The notes below the pieces were generated by a model, which saw nothing but the letters and a program-made list of their open reading frames with translations, was not told the origin of the DNA and did no database searches. Position numbers and translations under genes: made by a program. From Ichthyophthirius multifiliis (taxonomy: Eukaryota; Ciliophora; Oligohymenophorea; Hymenostomatida): a DNA stretch of 21,765 bases. Positions 1-12,180 of the stretch are shown here, piece by piece (the stretch's first letter is position 1; the number at the start of each line of letters is the position of its first letter). The DNA lies in contig NW_004086218.1 in NCBI RefSeq assembly GCF_000220395.1, forward strand, positions 1-21,765. Reading direction: 5' to 3'.

Positions 1-730
1 TAATTTTTTTAAAATCTAGCAAAACTAGTTTAGTTTTTATTTTTATAAATCATTTAATATATTTTTATTATACTAGTTTTTATTTTCAAGTTTTTTTATA
101 TTATTTCTGATTGATTTTTTTATTTCATAAAAGATAGCAATTTTTTTATTTTAACATTTTTTTTTATAAATTATCTTATATTTTTTTTGTCTTTATATAA
201 AATATGTTAATAATTTTTGTTTATTTTTTTTAAATATAAATATTTTTATTATATTATTTAATTATTTACATATAAGATTTTAAACAATATAAAATTTTGT
301 AAAGTTTTAAATGATATAATAATTATATTTGTTCATATTTTCTATATTTTCAATTATTAGCATTATATTTTTTAAATAATTACTATTTAAATTAGAGTTT
401 ATAAAATATAGATATTTTTTTTTAAATTAATATAGATACTAATTTATTTTATATAAATTTATTTATTATTATTAAATATTTTTATTTTATATTTAAATAC
501 ATATTTTTATATGGTAAAAATTATTAATAAATTTTTGAATAAAATAAAAAGAAAATTAATATATTTATTATATTTTATTTAAGAAATCATTATATGAGAT
601 ATATTTTTTAATTAAAGTTATTTTTACAATTATTTTATAATAATATAAATACTTCTAAATAATTATTACATAAATAAATATCTTATTTTTTTATAATAAT
701 AGTTGTAGTATTTATATAATTATATTAAAA
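1..730. other. A+T-rich gene-free stretch
   Basis: I see no coding pattern on either strand here. The stretch consists of A/T runs and short poly(T) and poly(A) tracts with very few G or C. No cysteine-rich C-x2-C pattern, tRNA-like fold or clear repeat of the later array units was recognised. It lies upstream of the point where the four-unit homology becomes visible. Confidence 0.5.
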
Positions 731-2405
731 TAAATAGAAAAATATATATAAAAAAATTAATTAATATTCTTATAAATTATATATATATTTAAAAAAAAAA
801 TTTATATTATACATATAATATTTTTAATTTTCATTTTTATAAGAAATTAATTTATTATTCTTTTATAAAATTTATATTAATTTATCTTATATTATATTTC
901 AATTTTTCTACTTAAAAAATCATTAAAAAACTAAATTTATATGCTTAATTATTTTAATAACTTTAGAGACAAATTTTATTATTAAAAGAAAATTGTTATA
1001 TTTTTACCATATTTTTTTGATTTATTTTTATTTATTATTCTTCATTTTTTTATTATAAAAGTACTATTAAATTGATTAAAATCAAATATAAAATAATAAA
1101 ATTATTTATATATAAAAGTAGATGAATAAAAAAATTTAAATATAGTATTTCTCAAAAAATAGCATATATTTTAATAGTTTTTTTTAAAAAATAAAATTAA
1201 TGTTCGGGTTAAATATTACTATTATATTTTCTCTCAGATTTTAATATTTGATGAAATCTAAATTAAATATATATATACAAATATATATTTATTTTTTTAG
1301 TTTTTTAAAAAGCATCTTAAATTTATAGTAATATATGTATAAATCTTAATTTTTTATAAATAATATTAATATTATCTAAAAAAAAAATGAACATTTTAGT
1401 TAATTTAAAATATTTAATATATTATAAATAATTTTTCTTTTAAAATATTTAATATTAATATAATATTTTTTTTTTAATTATAAATAATTTCTTATTAAAT
1501 ACATATAAAAATTATTTAAATTATTAATAAAAAAAAAGATTATTATATTAATAATAGATATAAAATTAATAAAATAGTATTATAAATATATTTATATATA
1601 AATAATTATAGAAATAAATATAAATATTTTTATATAGTGTAATTTTCTGTAATTTATATAGATTATTATATTAACCCTATTTAATTTATTAAAAATAAAA
1701 TTTAACTTAGATAATTATTAATTTTAGTTTTTAATACATTTATAATATTTATAAGTCAAAATTATTACATATTTTTAAAGATATAATAATTAATAAAAAT
1801 AATAATATATAAATTAATTATATTAATTTGAAAAAATACAACAATAAATTATTAAATTATGGTCATTTATATTTGTTATTATATGAATATTTTTAAAATC
1901 ACAAGCTTTGAATTTTAATAAATTAAAAATATTATAATGTTATTATTTTTAATGTTTTCTAAATCATTAAAAAATAAATATAAATTTATATTTTAATATT
2001 ATTATTTTATAAGTATTTTAATTTAATAAATAATATATAGTATATTTTTAATTATTTTTTTTTAATAATAAAAACGGATATATTAATTTTATTTTTGTAT
2101 TAATTTATAATTAAATATATTATTTTTTTAAAAAAGAAAAAATATATAAATATTAAAACATTAAAATTAAAATATTAATTTTTTTTTACTATTATATAAA
2201 TATTAATTTATGAAACAAAGAGTCAAATAAATACTACAAATAATTTCATTATTATTATATTAAAAATAATCTATATTTAATATCTATATAAATTAAAATA
2301 CAATAAATATTACATTAAATATTTTATTTAAATATATAAATATAAATAATTATTTAATTAAAAAAATATTAATAAAATCAATTAAAAAATATAAAAAAAA
2401 ATATA
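731..2405 (+). repeat. Upstream flank of array unit 1
   Basis: This non-coding block is homologous to the DNA before genes 3 and 4 (about 13160-14750 and 17762-19377). Shared landmarks in the same order are a TTTTTATAAG..AATTAATTT stretch near 836, a CTACTTAAAAAATCAT segment near 908, a GTACTATTAAA motif near 1062, an ATATAAAAGTAGAT segment near 1110 and a TTTTAATATTTGATGAAATC stretch near 1239. The similarity is interrupted by many small A/T indels. I see no gene in it. It is part of a segmental tandem duplication carrying the cysteine-rich genes. Confidence 0.65.
2204..2254 (+). promoter_or_regulatory. Conserved pre-gene motif, unit 1
   Basis: An AGTCAAATAAATACTACAAA segment followed by TAATTTCATTATTA lies about 150 bp before the ATG of copy 1. 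The same motif at nearly the same distance precedes copies 2, 3 and 4. The constant spacing suggests a core promoter or 5' leader element. The whole flank is duplicated, however, so the conservation may partly reflect common descent. Confidence 0.35.
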
Positions 2406-3102
2406 ATGTATTAAAAACTAATTCTTATAAATTTCTTTATTTTTAGTGTTTTATCTAATTTTTTAAAAACTTAAGATCGTTGCTCTTAAGGATGCATGTA
2501 ATGTAATTAATCTGGGGAATGTTTATAATGTTAAGACAGTTACTATTTAGATTAAGAAAGTTAATAATGCTTAGAAATCGCTACTAGAGTTCTATATAAT
2601 GTAAAAAGCTGTTCTGAAGATGAAAGATGTGCTTAATGTTCTGAAGATGGATTATGTTAAGAATGTAAAGATGGTTATTATGATACTGAAATATATAAAA
2701 TGATCCTAATCCAAAGAAAGAATGTAATAGCTGTTAATATGGATACAATGACTGTATTTAATGTGATTCACAAAAATGCATAAAATGTATTGAAACTATG
2801 AATATATTGGCTATAAATAATAATGTATGTAAACAAACATAGATCCATCTTAATATAAATGCGACGAGGGATGTGATAAATGTAATTTTGCAGGAATGTG
2901 TAGTGAATGCAATGATGGTTATCATATAGAAAAAGTTGTAAATACTTAATATGATTATACATATTCGATATGTAAAAAAACTTGCACTAAAGTTTAATGT
3001 TGTCTAGAATGTAATGATTATACTAATGTATGCACAAAATGTATGAAGTATCATAATCTTGATGTAGAAAAAAATTAATGCATAATGATAGATTAATAAT
3101 GA
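2406..3102 (+). pseudogene. Cysteine-rich secreted protein gene, copy 1, two frameshifts
   Basis: Read with TAA/TAG as Gln, this copy starts at ATG 2406 with a signal peptide (MYQKLILINFFIFSVLS) and continues with C-x3-C-x2-C-x5-C-x2-C-x12-C modules very close to copy 3. Compared with copy 3, one A is missing from an A-run at about 2697-2700 and another at about 2793-2795. Each loss shifts the frame. After the second, the original frame resumes to TGA at 3100-3102. Adding two bases gives 233 codons. The last codons differ from the other copies: a small change removes the usual TGA, adding about five residues before the next TGA. The cysteine spacing is otherwise intact, so the breaks are recent or are sequencing errors in A-runs. 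No function can be assigned beyond a secreted, disulfide-rich protein. Confidence 0.75.
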
Positions 3103-3498
3103 TAGATTTTATTTTAGACTTTAAGGAAATTAATAATAATTATACAGTTGCATTAATATAAAGATTAATTAATATTTCTAAATATTTATAAATACAATTA
3201 AAAAATATATATTGGTTTTCAATATATTTTATTTTATTATATCTTGAAAATTAATCATTAAAAATTAAATAATTAAAATATTTTTATTTATATATTAAAT
3301 TTAAAAAAAAAAATCAAAATATTTAAATAAAATTTAAAATTATTAAAATAAAAATTTAAAAATTTATTAATTAAATTAATTGTGCATATAAATATTTTAA
3401 TTAAAAGCATTATTTTTAATTATTTAAATGAATATTATTATTTTAATTTCTATTATTTTAGTTCTTTTAGTTTTTTTTATTATTTTTATTATTTTTTT

Positions 3499-3546
<48 letters not shown>

Positions 3547-4790
3547 TTATTTTGAATTTATAATTTTAAATATTTTATTATTAATTTTATTAATAATTTT
3601 TTTTACATTAAATTTATTTATATGTTTTCTATTTTTAATAATTCTTAAACTTTTCAATTTAATTTTTATTTATATATTAAGTTTAAATATTATTAATTTT
3701 TTTATTTATAAATATTTTAATTTTTTATTTTTTTTTAAATTTTCTTACTTATAATTTTTTTTAAAATTTTAATAATTTTATTAATATGTTTATTTATACT
3801 AATATAAATTAATCTAAATATTATTAATTAGTAATACATATTATTTTAAGTATATAGTGTTATTTTTATAAATTAAATTTAAATTTAAATTTAAATATAA
3901 TATATTTTTAATTTTATCTTACTGAATTCTTAATTTAAATTTATTTTTATACATATTTTTAAAATATTATGTTTTTCTTTTTATTTTTATAAAATTTTTT
4001 TTTCTTTTTTTTATTTTTTATAATATTTATGTTTTAAATACCGAATTTGCTTTTTTTTTTTTTTAATTAAAATTATCTATAATTTTTTCGTTATATATTT
4101 ATCCATTTAAACTTTTTAAATAATATTTTCTTTTTATTTTATTTTAATTATATATTTTCTTTTTATTAAAATTAGTTATTTAATTATTATTTTAAAATTT
4201 TAATTCATTAAAATAAGTTAATTATTTTAATATAATATCTTAATTTTTTGTTCTCTAATATTTAATCATTATATTATGGAAATTGATTAAATATGCAAAT
4301 TTTATATTTTTTATTAGATTTTTTTTATATATAAAAATTGCTAATTAAATATATATATTAATTACAAACTATATGCTTTATATAGGAGTTTGTTCTTTTT
4401 TTTATCAAAATTAAAATCTGTAGTCATATTAAAATAATCTGAATTTAGATATTTAAGAAAATATATATCAATTTATTAATTATTATTATATTAATATATT
4501 ATGAATTAAAATAAATTTTTAAATATATTTCTTTATTTAAATATAAAAAGTATATTTATAAAAGTTTCATTTTTAGATTAAATTAAAATAATTTACAAAA
4601 AATTATTATTTTATTTGATATATTATTAAATAATTATAATTTTTAATATTTACTTTATCTAGTTTTTTCAAGTTTTACTTCCTATCTATTTAGAAAATAG
4701 TTTGTATATATTGCATTATTAATAATTTAAATAATTGAAAAATATTACATATTTAAAATAATATAAATTATTAAAAAATCTTTTAATGAT
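3103..4790 (+). repeat. Downstream flank of array unit 1
   Basis: This is non-coding flank. The first ~700 bp is homologous to the DNA after genes 3 and 4 (a TATTGGTTTTCAATATA stretch near 3209, then GAAAATTAATCATTAAAA near 3246). From about 3780 to 4790 it matches the DNA after gene 2 (about 9100-10060). The matches to gene 2 include a TTTTATTAAAATTAGTTATT stretch, an AAATTTTAATTCATTAA stretch and TAATTACAAACTATATGCTT near 4358. No gene is seen in it. Confidence 0.55.
3492..3547. repeat. Poly(T) plus (ATT)n microsatellite
   Basis: A run of 19 T (3492-3510) is followed directly by about twelve ATT units (3511-3547). Standard-code reading across it gives a leucine/phenylalanine/isoleucine-only frame (3428-3754), which is an artefact of the simple repeat. 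Confidence 0.9.
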
Positions 4791-5362
4791 AATTTAATAA
4801 TGTTTTTTTAAAAAAATAAATAAATGATTACTATATATTAAATTATTTAACTATAATAAAACATTTAAAATTTATTATTATTTTATAAATTATTAATTCT
4901 TTATATATTTAATATTATTAGTTGAAATTTATTAACATTTTTATTTTTATTAAATATATCTTAATTTTTTATTTTATTTAATATATATTTTCATTATTAT
5001 TATTTATTTATTTTATATATATTATTATTATTATTATTTTTAATTATTTTATATTTATTTATAAAATCTTATATATATATCATTTTTAATATTTTTTAAT
5101 TTTCTTTATTTTCAATATATTTTTAAATATATTTATACTTTATATATTTTAATATTTTTTATTTATTTTAATTTAGTTATAAAAAAAAATTCTATCTTAT
5201 TTTTATTAATTATAATAATGAATTAAATATAAAAGAATTAAAACTTATATATTTTCAATAAATAAATTAATAATAATTCAAATAAAATCTGTTTACATTA
5301 TGTGTAAAAATTTAAATAAAAAAATATTAATATATATATATATTTATTTAATTTCTATGTTT

Positions 5363-5381
5363 TATATATATATATATATAT
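5363..5381. repeat. (TA)n microsatellite
   Basis: An uninterrupted TA dinucleotide run of about nine units lies within the spacer. A shorter one lies at 5330-5342. Confidence 0.85.
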
Positions 5382-6768
5382 TTTTTGTATCTTATAAATA
5401 TATAATATAAATTAATTTTATTAATTAAAATATTTATATAAATGTTTATAATTTTTTTTTAAATAAATATTTTAATATTTTTTTCTTATATAAATATAAT
5501 TATTATTTAATATTTTAATTTTAATATTTATTCTTTTTTATTTTTCTTTTTTTTCTTTTAATCAAATAAGTTTTTATAAAATTTAGTGTACATATTAATA
5601 TCTGTGTATAGCTTTATTTTAAGATTTATTTATTTATATTATCATTTATAAATATACTAATATTTTAATTTAATAAATTATTTTTTTTATTTAAAAATAT
5701 ATAAAACAAATATCTTATATTTAAAATTATAATTGTTAATTATGTTATCATATTAATTAATATATGTATCTACATTTTAAAAATTATGCATTATTTCATG
5801 ATTAATTTTATATAAAATATTTTATTTTTAATTTTTTATGATAAAACAATTATTAAGTTTCAAATATTTACTAATTTTTTTTTTTTATTATTATTATTAT
5901 TACACTATTTATAATATTTTATCTTAATAAAATAAATATTATTATAATTAATCGGATATAAAATATATTTTTTTATTTAATAATAAATTTATTTTTATTT
6001 ATATTTAAAATTTAATTAAATAATACGAAAAGAAATTAATTTTTTAATGAGAAATATATAAAGTTTTTAAAAAATATAATTTATTAAAAATTTTTTAAAC
6101 TAGATTTATTAATTTTTAATATATTCTTAATATATTTACGATACTCTTAAGTAATTAATTTTTTGATGATATAAATATAATTTTTATTTATTTTATTTTC
6201 ATAAATACAAAAAATTTAATTTTAATGATTAAATATTTTAAAACTAAATATAATATATAATATTAATTTTTATTTTAAATTCATAATTTAAAATTTTTTT
6301 ATTTATAATTAAATAAAAAAATAGTTAATTAATTTTATGAAATTAATTAACTAAAAATAATTTATAAAAAAATAATATTAAACTAAATATAATTAAATAT
6401 TTTAATTATTCTTAATAATTTCGTTTAAATTAATTAAGAATTAATATAATTATTTATTATATTTATTAATATTTTATATTATTATATATTAATATTAAAT
6501 ATCATATATATTATAATATTTAAATAAATCTAAATTTTTTATATTTTATATATTGTTTTTATTTATTATATTTATATTAATAATTTTTTTTTTTATATCA
6601 AAAAGATATAATAAAATATAATTTTAATAGTATTTTTATGTATAAATAAATAAATTATTTAAGTATTAATTATTTACTAATAGTATAAACCATTTTTTAT
6701 TTATTTAGAGAAAAATATTATATATTATTTTTAAATTAAATAATAATAAATAATATAATCATATATTA

Positions 6769-6802
6769 TAAATATAAATATAAATATAAATATAAATATA
6801 AT
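6769..6802. repeat. (AAATAT)n minisatellite
   Basis: About five tandem copies of a six-base AAATAT unit lie in the spacer before unit 2. Confidence 0.85.
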
Positions 6803-7429
6803 TATATATATTTTTGTATTTTATTTTATTTTTTTAAAATTTCTTTAACTTTATTTTATATTAATGCATTTACTAATTTTTTTATTTTATAAAATTTTAA
6901 TATTATTATTAAAAATAAAATAATGAATTTGTTATTTAAGTTTATATTTTTTGTTTATATTATTAAATAAATCATTTATTTATATAACATTTAATATAAA
7001 ATAATGATATCTTAATAATAGTTCTTTTATATCAATTTAAGGAATATTTAAAATATTTAAAGAATTGAATATTATTATATAATTAATAGATACAAATTAA
7101 ATCTAAAATTAATAAAAAGTATCACATAAAAGATAAAAATAGAAAAATAAATATAAATATTTTTAGAATTTTTTTTTTTATATATAAGTTTTTTATAATT
7201 AATTAATTAAAAATTTATTAAAAATTAAACTTATTTAAATATTAATTTTATTTTATTTTATTTTTAATATTTTTTTTTTTATATAAATTCAGATATACAT
7301 ATTTTCAAAAATTAGAAAAAAATATATGAATAATTATAATATATTATATTATTATTTGCAAAAAAAAAAAAAAAAATTATAAGTTATTTGTTAATAATTA
7401 ATTTATTTTTGAAAATACAGACAAGTTTT

Positions 7430-7943
7430 AATTTTATATAAATTATAAATTTTATAATATAATTATTTTAATCTTTTCTAAAACTATCAAATTAAAAATA
7501 AAAATAATTTTTTTTTAAATTTTTTTTTATGTATATTATATTAAATAAATAAGATATAGTTAATACATAAATTAATAAATAAATTAATATAAATTTATAT
7601 TTTAATTTTATTTTTATTATTAAAATAAGTGAATATTATTCATTTTTTTTAAAAAAAGGAATAAATTTATAAATATTAATATATTTTAATTAAAATAAGT
7701 GATACTTTTCCATTAATATTAATTTATGAAATATAAAGTCAAAAATAAATAAATAAATACTACAAAAAATTTCATTATTAATTTCATTAGAATATATATA
7801 TCTTATTTAAATAATAATTTTATAGAAAATATAAATAAAAGAAAATATTACATATAAATATTTTTATGCATATATATAAATATAATTATTTATTTCTTAA
7901 AAAATATTTAAAAAGTTAATAAAAATATATATAAAAAAATATA
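7430..7943 (+). repeat. Upstream flank of array unit 2
   Basis: This flank is more diverged from the other three upstream flanks. From about 7640 it aligns with them: a TTTTTTTTAAAAAAAGGAATAA stretch corresponds to the TTTTTTAAAAAAGAAAAAAT of units 1 and 4, and an AATTTATGAAA..AAAGTC segment is shared with unit 1. Weaker similarity to the unit 4 flank (TATAAT..TCTTTTCTAAA near 7455) suggests the homology once reached further. Confidence 0.5.
7737..7780 (+). promoter_or_regulatory. Conserved pre-gene motif, unit 2
   Basis: AGTC, a short AAATA-rich spacer, ACTACAAA and then TTTCATTATTA ends about 164 bp before the ATG of copy 2. This is the same arrangement as in the other three units, even though the DNA further upstream has diverged. 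Survival of the motif in the most diverged unit is the best argument that it is functional. Confidence 0.4.
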
Positions 7944-8618
7944 ATGTTTTAAATTCTAATTCTTATAAATATTTTAATATTTGGTGCTTTGACCAATTTT
8001 TTAAAAACTTAAAATGGGTGTACTTATGGATGTATATAATGTAATCAATCTGGGGAATGTTTATAATGTTAAGATGGTTATTAACAAGATTAAGAAAGTA
8101 AATAATGCTTAGAAATCGCTACTAGAGTTCTAGATACTGAAATTAATTGTCCTGAAGGATGTACTGGATGTTCTGATGATGGAAGATGTTTAGAATGTAA
8201 TAAAGAATATTATGACACTGAAAAATTTAAATTTGGTGCTAATCCAAGGATAGAATGTGAAAAGTGTTCAAATCTATTCGCTAATTGTTCTACATGTAAT
8301 AAATAAAAATGCATTATGTGCGATGCACGTTATTAATTTTGTGGTTATAAAAACAAATGCATGGAACATGTGGAGGATACATAACTAGTATAATGCGATG
8401 AAGGATGTACTAGTTGTATTTATACAGGAATGTGTATTAGTTGTATAGATGGTTATCATGATCAAACTATTATAAATTAAGAATTAGATTATATATATAT
8501 GCTTTGTAAAAAAACTTGTACTACTATTAGGAATTGTCTAGATTGTGGAGAAAATAATATATGCACATTATGTGATAAAAGCTATAGTCTTCGTACAGAA
8601 ACAAATAGATGCCTATGA
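7944..8618 (+). CDS. Secreted cysteine-rich repeat protein, copy 2 (ciliate code)
   Basis: This intact frame of 224 residues uses TAA/TAG as Gln and ends at TGA (8616-8618). The ATG is followed by a hydrophobic signal peptide (residues 1 to about 20), and the mature part begins near N24-G-C. There are 31 cysteines in five modules. Module 1 is C26-x3-C-x2-C-x5-C-x2-C-x12-C55, module 2 starts at C69, module 3 at C105, module 4 at C151 and module 5 at C188. The spacing resembles furin-like or growth-factor-receptor cysteine-rich repeats. There is no C-terminal membrane segment before the stop, so a soluble secreted protein is the plain reading. It is the most diverged array member after residue ~65, is three residues shorter than copies 3 and 4, and has an extra Cys at 133. 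The exact function is unknown; a surface, cyst or secretory-granule protein is possible. Confidence 0.85.
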
Positions 8619-10060
8619 TAATCTAATTTTGATAGATTTTATTTAGGACTAAGGCAATTATTAATAATAAAAAAGTTATAAAAGAGTATTTTTTTTATTA
8701 TTTAATATATTTATTTTAGCTATTATAACAATTATTTTTAAATATATTTATATTTAGGTAATATGCAATTTTTAATATAATGATTATTTAATAATTTATT
8801 TTTTATTTTATAAATTTATAAATTTTAAATATTATAAATAAAAATATTTTTAAAAAATATAATTAATTAATAATATTGGATAAATTATTATTGCTTTTTA
8901 ATTAGTTTTTGTTAAATTATAAATTTATTTATATTTTTGAAAAAATAATATATTAATAATATTATTTATCTTTTTTTTTTAATTATGTAAATTCATTGAT
9001 TTTATAAATTAAATTTTTTAATACTATATTTTACAAATCATCTTTAAATTAATTTTTTTTATTTATATTTTTCTTATATATATTTTAAAATAAATTAAGA
9101 ATTATTAATGTGATAATATCTACAAATTTTAATTAATTAAAATATTATTAAGTAGTATTACGTGTTATTTAAAATTTTTTAATTTTAAATATTTTATAAA
9201 TTTATGTTTTAATATATTATATTTTTATAATATTTTTTATTATATTTTGTTGGTTTCTTAATTTAAATATTTTATATTTTTTTTTTTAATTATAAGTTAT
9301 TATATTTTTACTTGATATTCTTTATAAATATATCTATTTTTTTTAATCATCTATTTTAATTCCAAATTCACTCTTTTTTATTTTCTATGAATATTATTTT
9401 TAATTATTTTCTTTACATATCCTTATTAATTTTTAATAATTTTTTAATTATTTTTTCTTTTTTCATTTATTTCAATTACTATGTTTTCTTCGTTTTATTA
9501 AAATTAGTTTTTTTGATTATTATTTCAAAATTTTAATTCATTAATTATTTTAATATCATTACTATGTTTATTTTTTCTAATATTTATTTTTGGTAAACTG
9601 AAAATATATTAAATATTCAAAGTTTGTATTTTTTTATATTTTATATTATTTTTATTTTATATGTAAAAGTAAATAATTAATTAATTACAAACTTTAAGTT
9701 TTATATATAAGCTTTTTCAATTTTTTGGATAATCTATATATTTAATCTTTATTTAAATAAACTGTATTTCGCTATTTAAGAAGATTTAAATAATTAATTA
9801 GCATTATTATATTAATATATTTTAAAATAATAAATTAAATATAAATAAAATAATAATTTTTTAATTTTAATATTAAGAATCTTTTTCATTTTATTAAATT
9901 TTAATAATTGACAAATAAATAAATATTTTATGTATTTCTAAAAAATAAAAATTTTTAGTATTTACTTTTTCTAAATAAACTTACTATTTGTTTCGAAAAA
10001 AATTTACATAATTGGAAATATTTTGAAAATTATTAAATATTAAAACAATATAAAAAAATG
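8619..10060 (+). repeat. Downstream flank of array unit 2
   Basis: The first ~80 bp after the stop (TTTTGATAGATTTTATTTAGG, then a GCAATTATTAATAATAAAA-like stretch) is conserved in all units. From about 9100 the block matches the DNA after gene 1 (about 3800-4790), including the TTTTATTAAAATTAGTTTTT stretch near 9493 and TAATTACAAACTTTAAG near 9680. No gene is seen in it. Confidence 0.55.
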
Positions 10061-11580
10061 AATACAAAAAAGATAATTAATATTATATATTTCAAAATTT
10101 AAATTATTTTAGTTTCATTTTAATTCATTAAATATGTAAGAACAATTTTTTTTTTTACATTTTTTAATATTAAATTCATAAAACCAAAAATAGTTTTATT
10201 AAACAAAATTTTTAATAATTTTATTATGTTTATTGATTATTTAGAAAAAAATATTTAATTAAAAAAAATAATAATTAAAGTATAAAATATTAAAAAAATA
10301 TTAAAAAATTTTAATATAATTTATATTTTATAAGAAAATATTAAAATTGGCTTATAAAAAATTATATACATATAAACAAAAAATAAATTATTTATAATAT
10401 ATTTGAAATATTAATTGAATTATTAAAGATATAATTATTATAATAAATATAAATTTTAATATATAAATAATATAAAGTATATATAATAAATAATATTTTA
10501 TTTTATTATAAATAAATATACTATTTAAATTTTTAATTTTTTTTATTTCATTAATAAAAATATAGATTATTATATTTTGACTATTAGTTTTAAATATGCT
10601 AATATTAATATTTTTTTATTAAAATTTATATTTAAATAAAATTATTTTTAATAAATTATTTATTAGATGTTTAAGATATTTTATTTTTATCTTTACAATT
10701 TATTATAAATTGATTTATTTACTTTTCATTATATTTTATAAAAATATAGATTTCTAGAATAAATATATTAATTTTTTTTAAAATAAATGTTTTTTATAAT
10801 AGTAGTTTAAAATTTTAATAATAAAAAAAAAAATTCGAAAGTTTTAAATATTTTTTAAAAAAATTAGTATTTAAATAATGATAAAAAATAAAATATTAAT
10901 ATAATATAATAATAATAATATAATATAATAATTATAATAATAATAATAATAATAATATTAATAAATAGTAATAGTAATATTAATAGTAATAAAAATATAA
11001 TTTATATAAATATTATTATATATAATATTTTTAATTTAAAATTTCTAATCTATATAAAACTTATTTTTAAATTTTTACCTTTAATATATTTTTTTATTTT
11101 ATATAAAAATATAATAAAATAATTGGATATATATATATATAAAAATTTTTTTCAATTTTTTTTTGTAAAATTAACATATATATATAAAAATCTTTTTTTT
11201 ATTATAATTATATTTTAAATTTTAATTATATAATATTTTAAGTTTATTTTTAACTTAATATTTATTTTCAATATACAATTATATATAAATAAAGTATAAA
11301 TAATTTAAATTATAAAAAAAAAAAATTAAAATTTTTTAATCTAATTAATTTAAATCTAATAATTTTTTTTTTTTATAAAAATAAACAAACAAAGTTTAAA
11401 TAAAAAAATAATAAATAAATATATTTTTTATTTAAATTTATTAATTATATATATTATATATTTTTGTTTTATATTATATTTTATAATAATTAAATAATAT
11501 ATACAAATAAAAATTAATTTAAATCTTATATTTTTATATAATTATATAAAATTTATATATTTTTTTTTTATTTAAATCTT
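10061..11580. other. A+T-rich spacer between unit 2 and the relic
   Basis: No coding pattern was seen. The stretch holds simple A/T sequence, an ATA-type microsatellite at 10899-10962 and short TA runs near 11130 and 11180. G+C is at its lowest here, in contrast to the relic that follows. Confidence 0.5.
10899..10962. repeat. Imperfect (ATA)n/(AATAT)n microsatellite
   Basis: This is a run of ATA/AAT trinucleotides with a few ATAAT interruptions, about 64 bp long. Confidence 0.8.
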
Positions 11581-11685
11581 CATTATAACAGTTTTAACTA
11601 AGCATAACTAATAATAAATTTTATAATTTATAAAAAACAGCTTATTTAATATAATTACCTATAACTTTATGCATAACTCAATTAT

Positions 11686-12180
11686 TCATTTACTTGCATT
11701 ATCTTGAAATTTTATTTAGTAAAATTCCGAAAAATATTTGCTGTAAAAATCTTCAGAACAATTTATACAATTACTAAATTTATTAAAAAAAATACATTAT
11801 TAACTTTTTTAATTAAAATATAAAACTGATTTACATTAAGTACATATTCCATTTAAACTAAGAAACTAAGTTATTTACATTCAATGACATATTTTTTCTT
11901 TTTTTACATAAAGAATTCAGGGTATTTAATAAATGCACTTATAATACTATTTGTTAAAATCCTGGAAGACTTTCGATGCAAATAACTTTCTTGCACGATA
12001 AACAAAGATTTTATAAATACATACATTAAAGACATATTTAAATAAATTAATCAATAAAATAAAATTGATTGAATGAATGAATGCTTATTATTAATCACAT
12101 TAGTAACATTGTTTAGGAAATTTTAATTTATTTTTATTATTGTTATAGCCTTAAAAAATAGGGAACTAAATAAAATTAAG
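11686..12180 (-). pseudogene. Inverted degraded relic of a cysteine-rich repeat gene
   Basis: On the minus strand with the ciliate code, family-type modules appear in different frames. From 12180 to about 12060 one frame contains GYNNNKNKLKFPKQCYQCD. From 12034 a second frame gives CLQCMYLQNLCLSCKK (C-x2-C-x6-C-x2-C, the spacing of module 5 in the intact genes). From 11853 a third frame gives GICTQCKSVLYFNQKSQQC (C-x2-C-x12-C, as in module 1), then a further C-x2-C pair, and ends at TGA 11688-11686. At least two or three frameshifts separate these pieces. The segment is visibly less A+T-rich than its surroundings, as expected of former coding DNA. It has no clear start or signal peptide. Short introns could explain some shifts, but I saw no consistent GT...AG pairs. 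It is probably an old, inverted family member. Confidence 0.6.

Larger units (their letters stand above)
4800..7430. other. A+T-rich spacer between units 1 and 2
   Basis: This long spacer shows no recognisable gene in either code on either strand. It holds T-rich stretches (for example 4970-5170), TA and ATAAAT microsatellites and a run of 17 A at 7360-7376. TGA is so rare at this composition that long open frames here mean nothing. I saw no C-x2-C or other protein-like pattern. Confidence 0.5.

Noticed and set aside
3428-3754. 108-residue plus-strand standard-code frame rich in Leu, Ile and Phe
   Set aside because: It is a translation of a poly(T)/(ATT)n microsatellite and surrounding T-rich DNA. 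It has no protein-like composition, and its counterparts after units 3 and 4 do not preserve the frame.
7360-7376. Run of 17 A as a retrocopy poly(A) tail
   Set aside because: There is no coding sequence upstream of it on the plus strand and no target-site duplication that I could see. Long A-runs are common at this composition.
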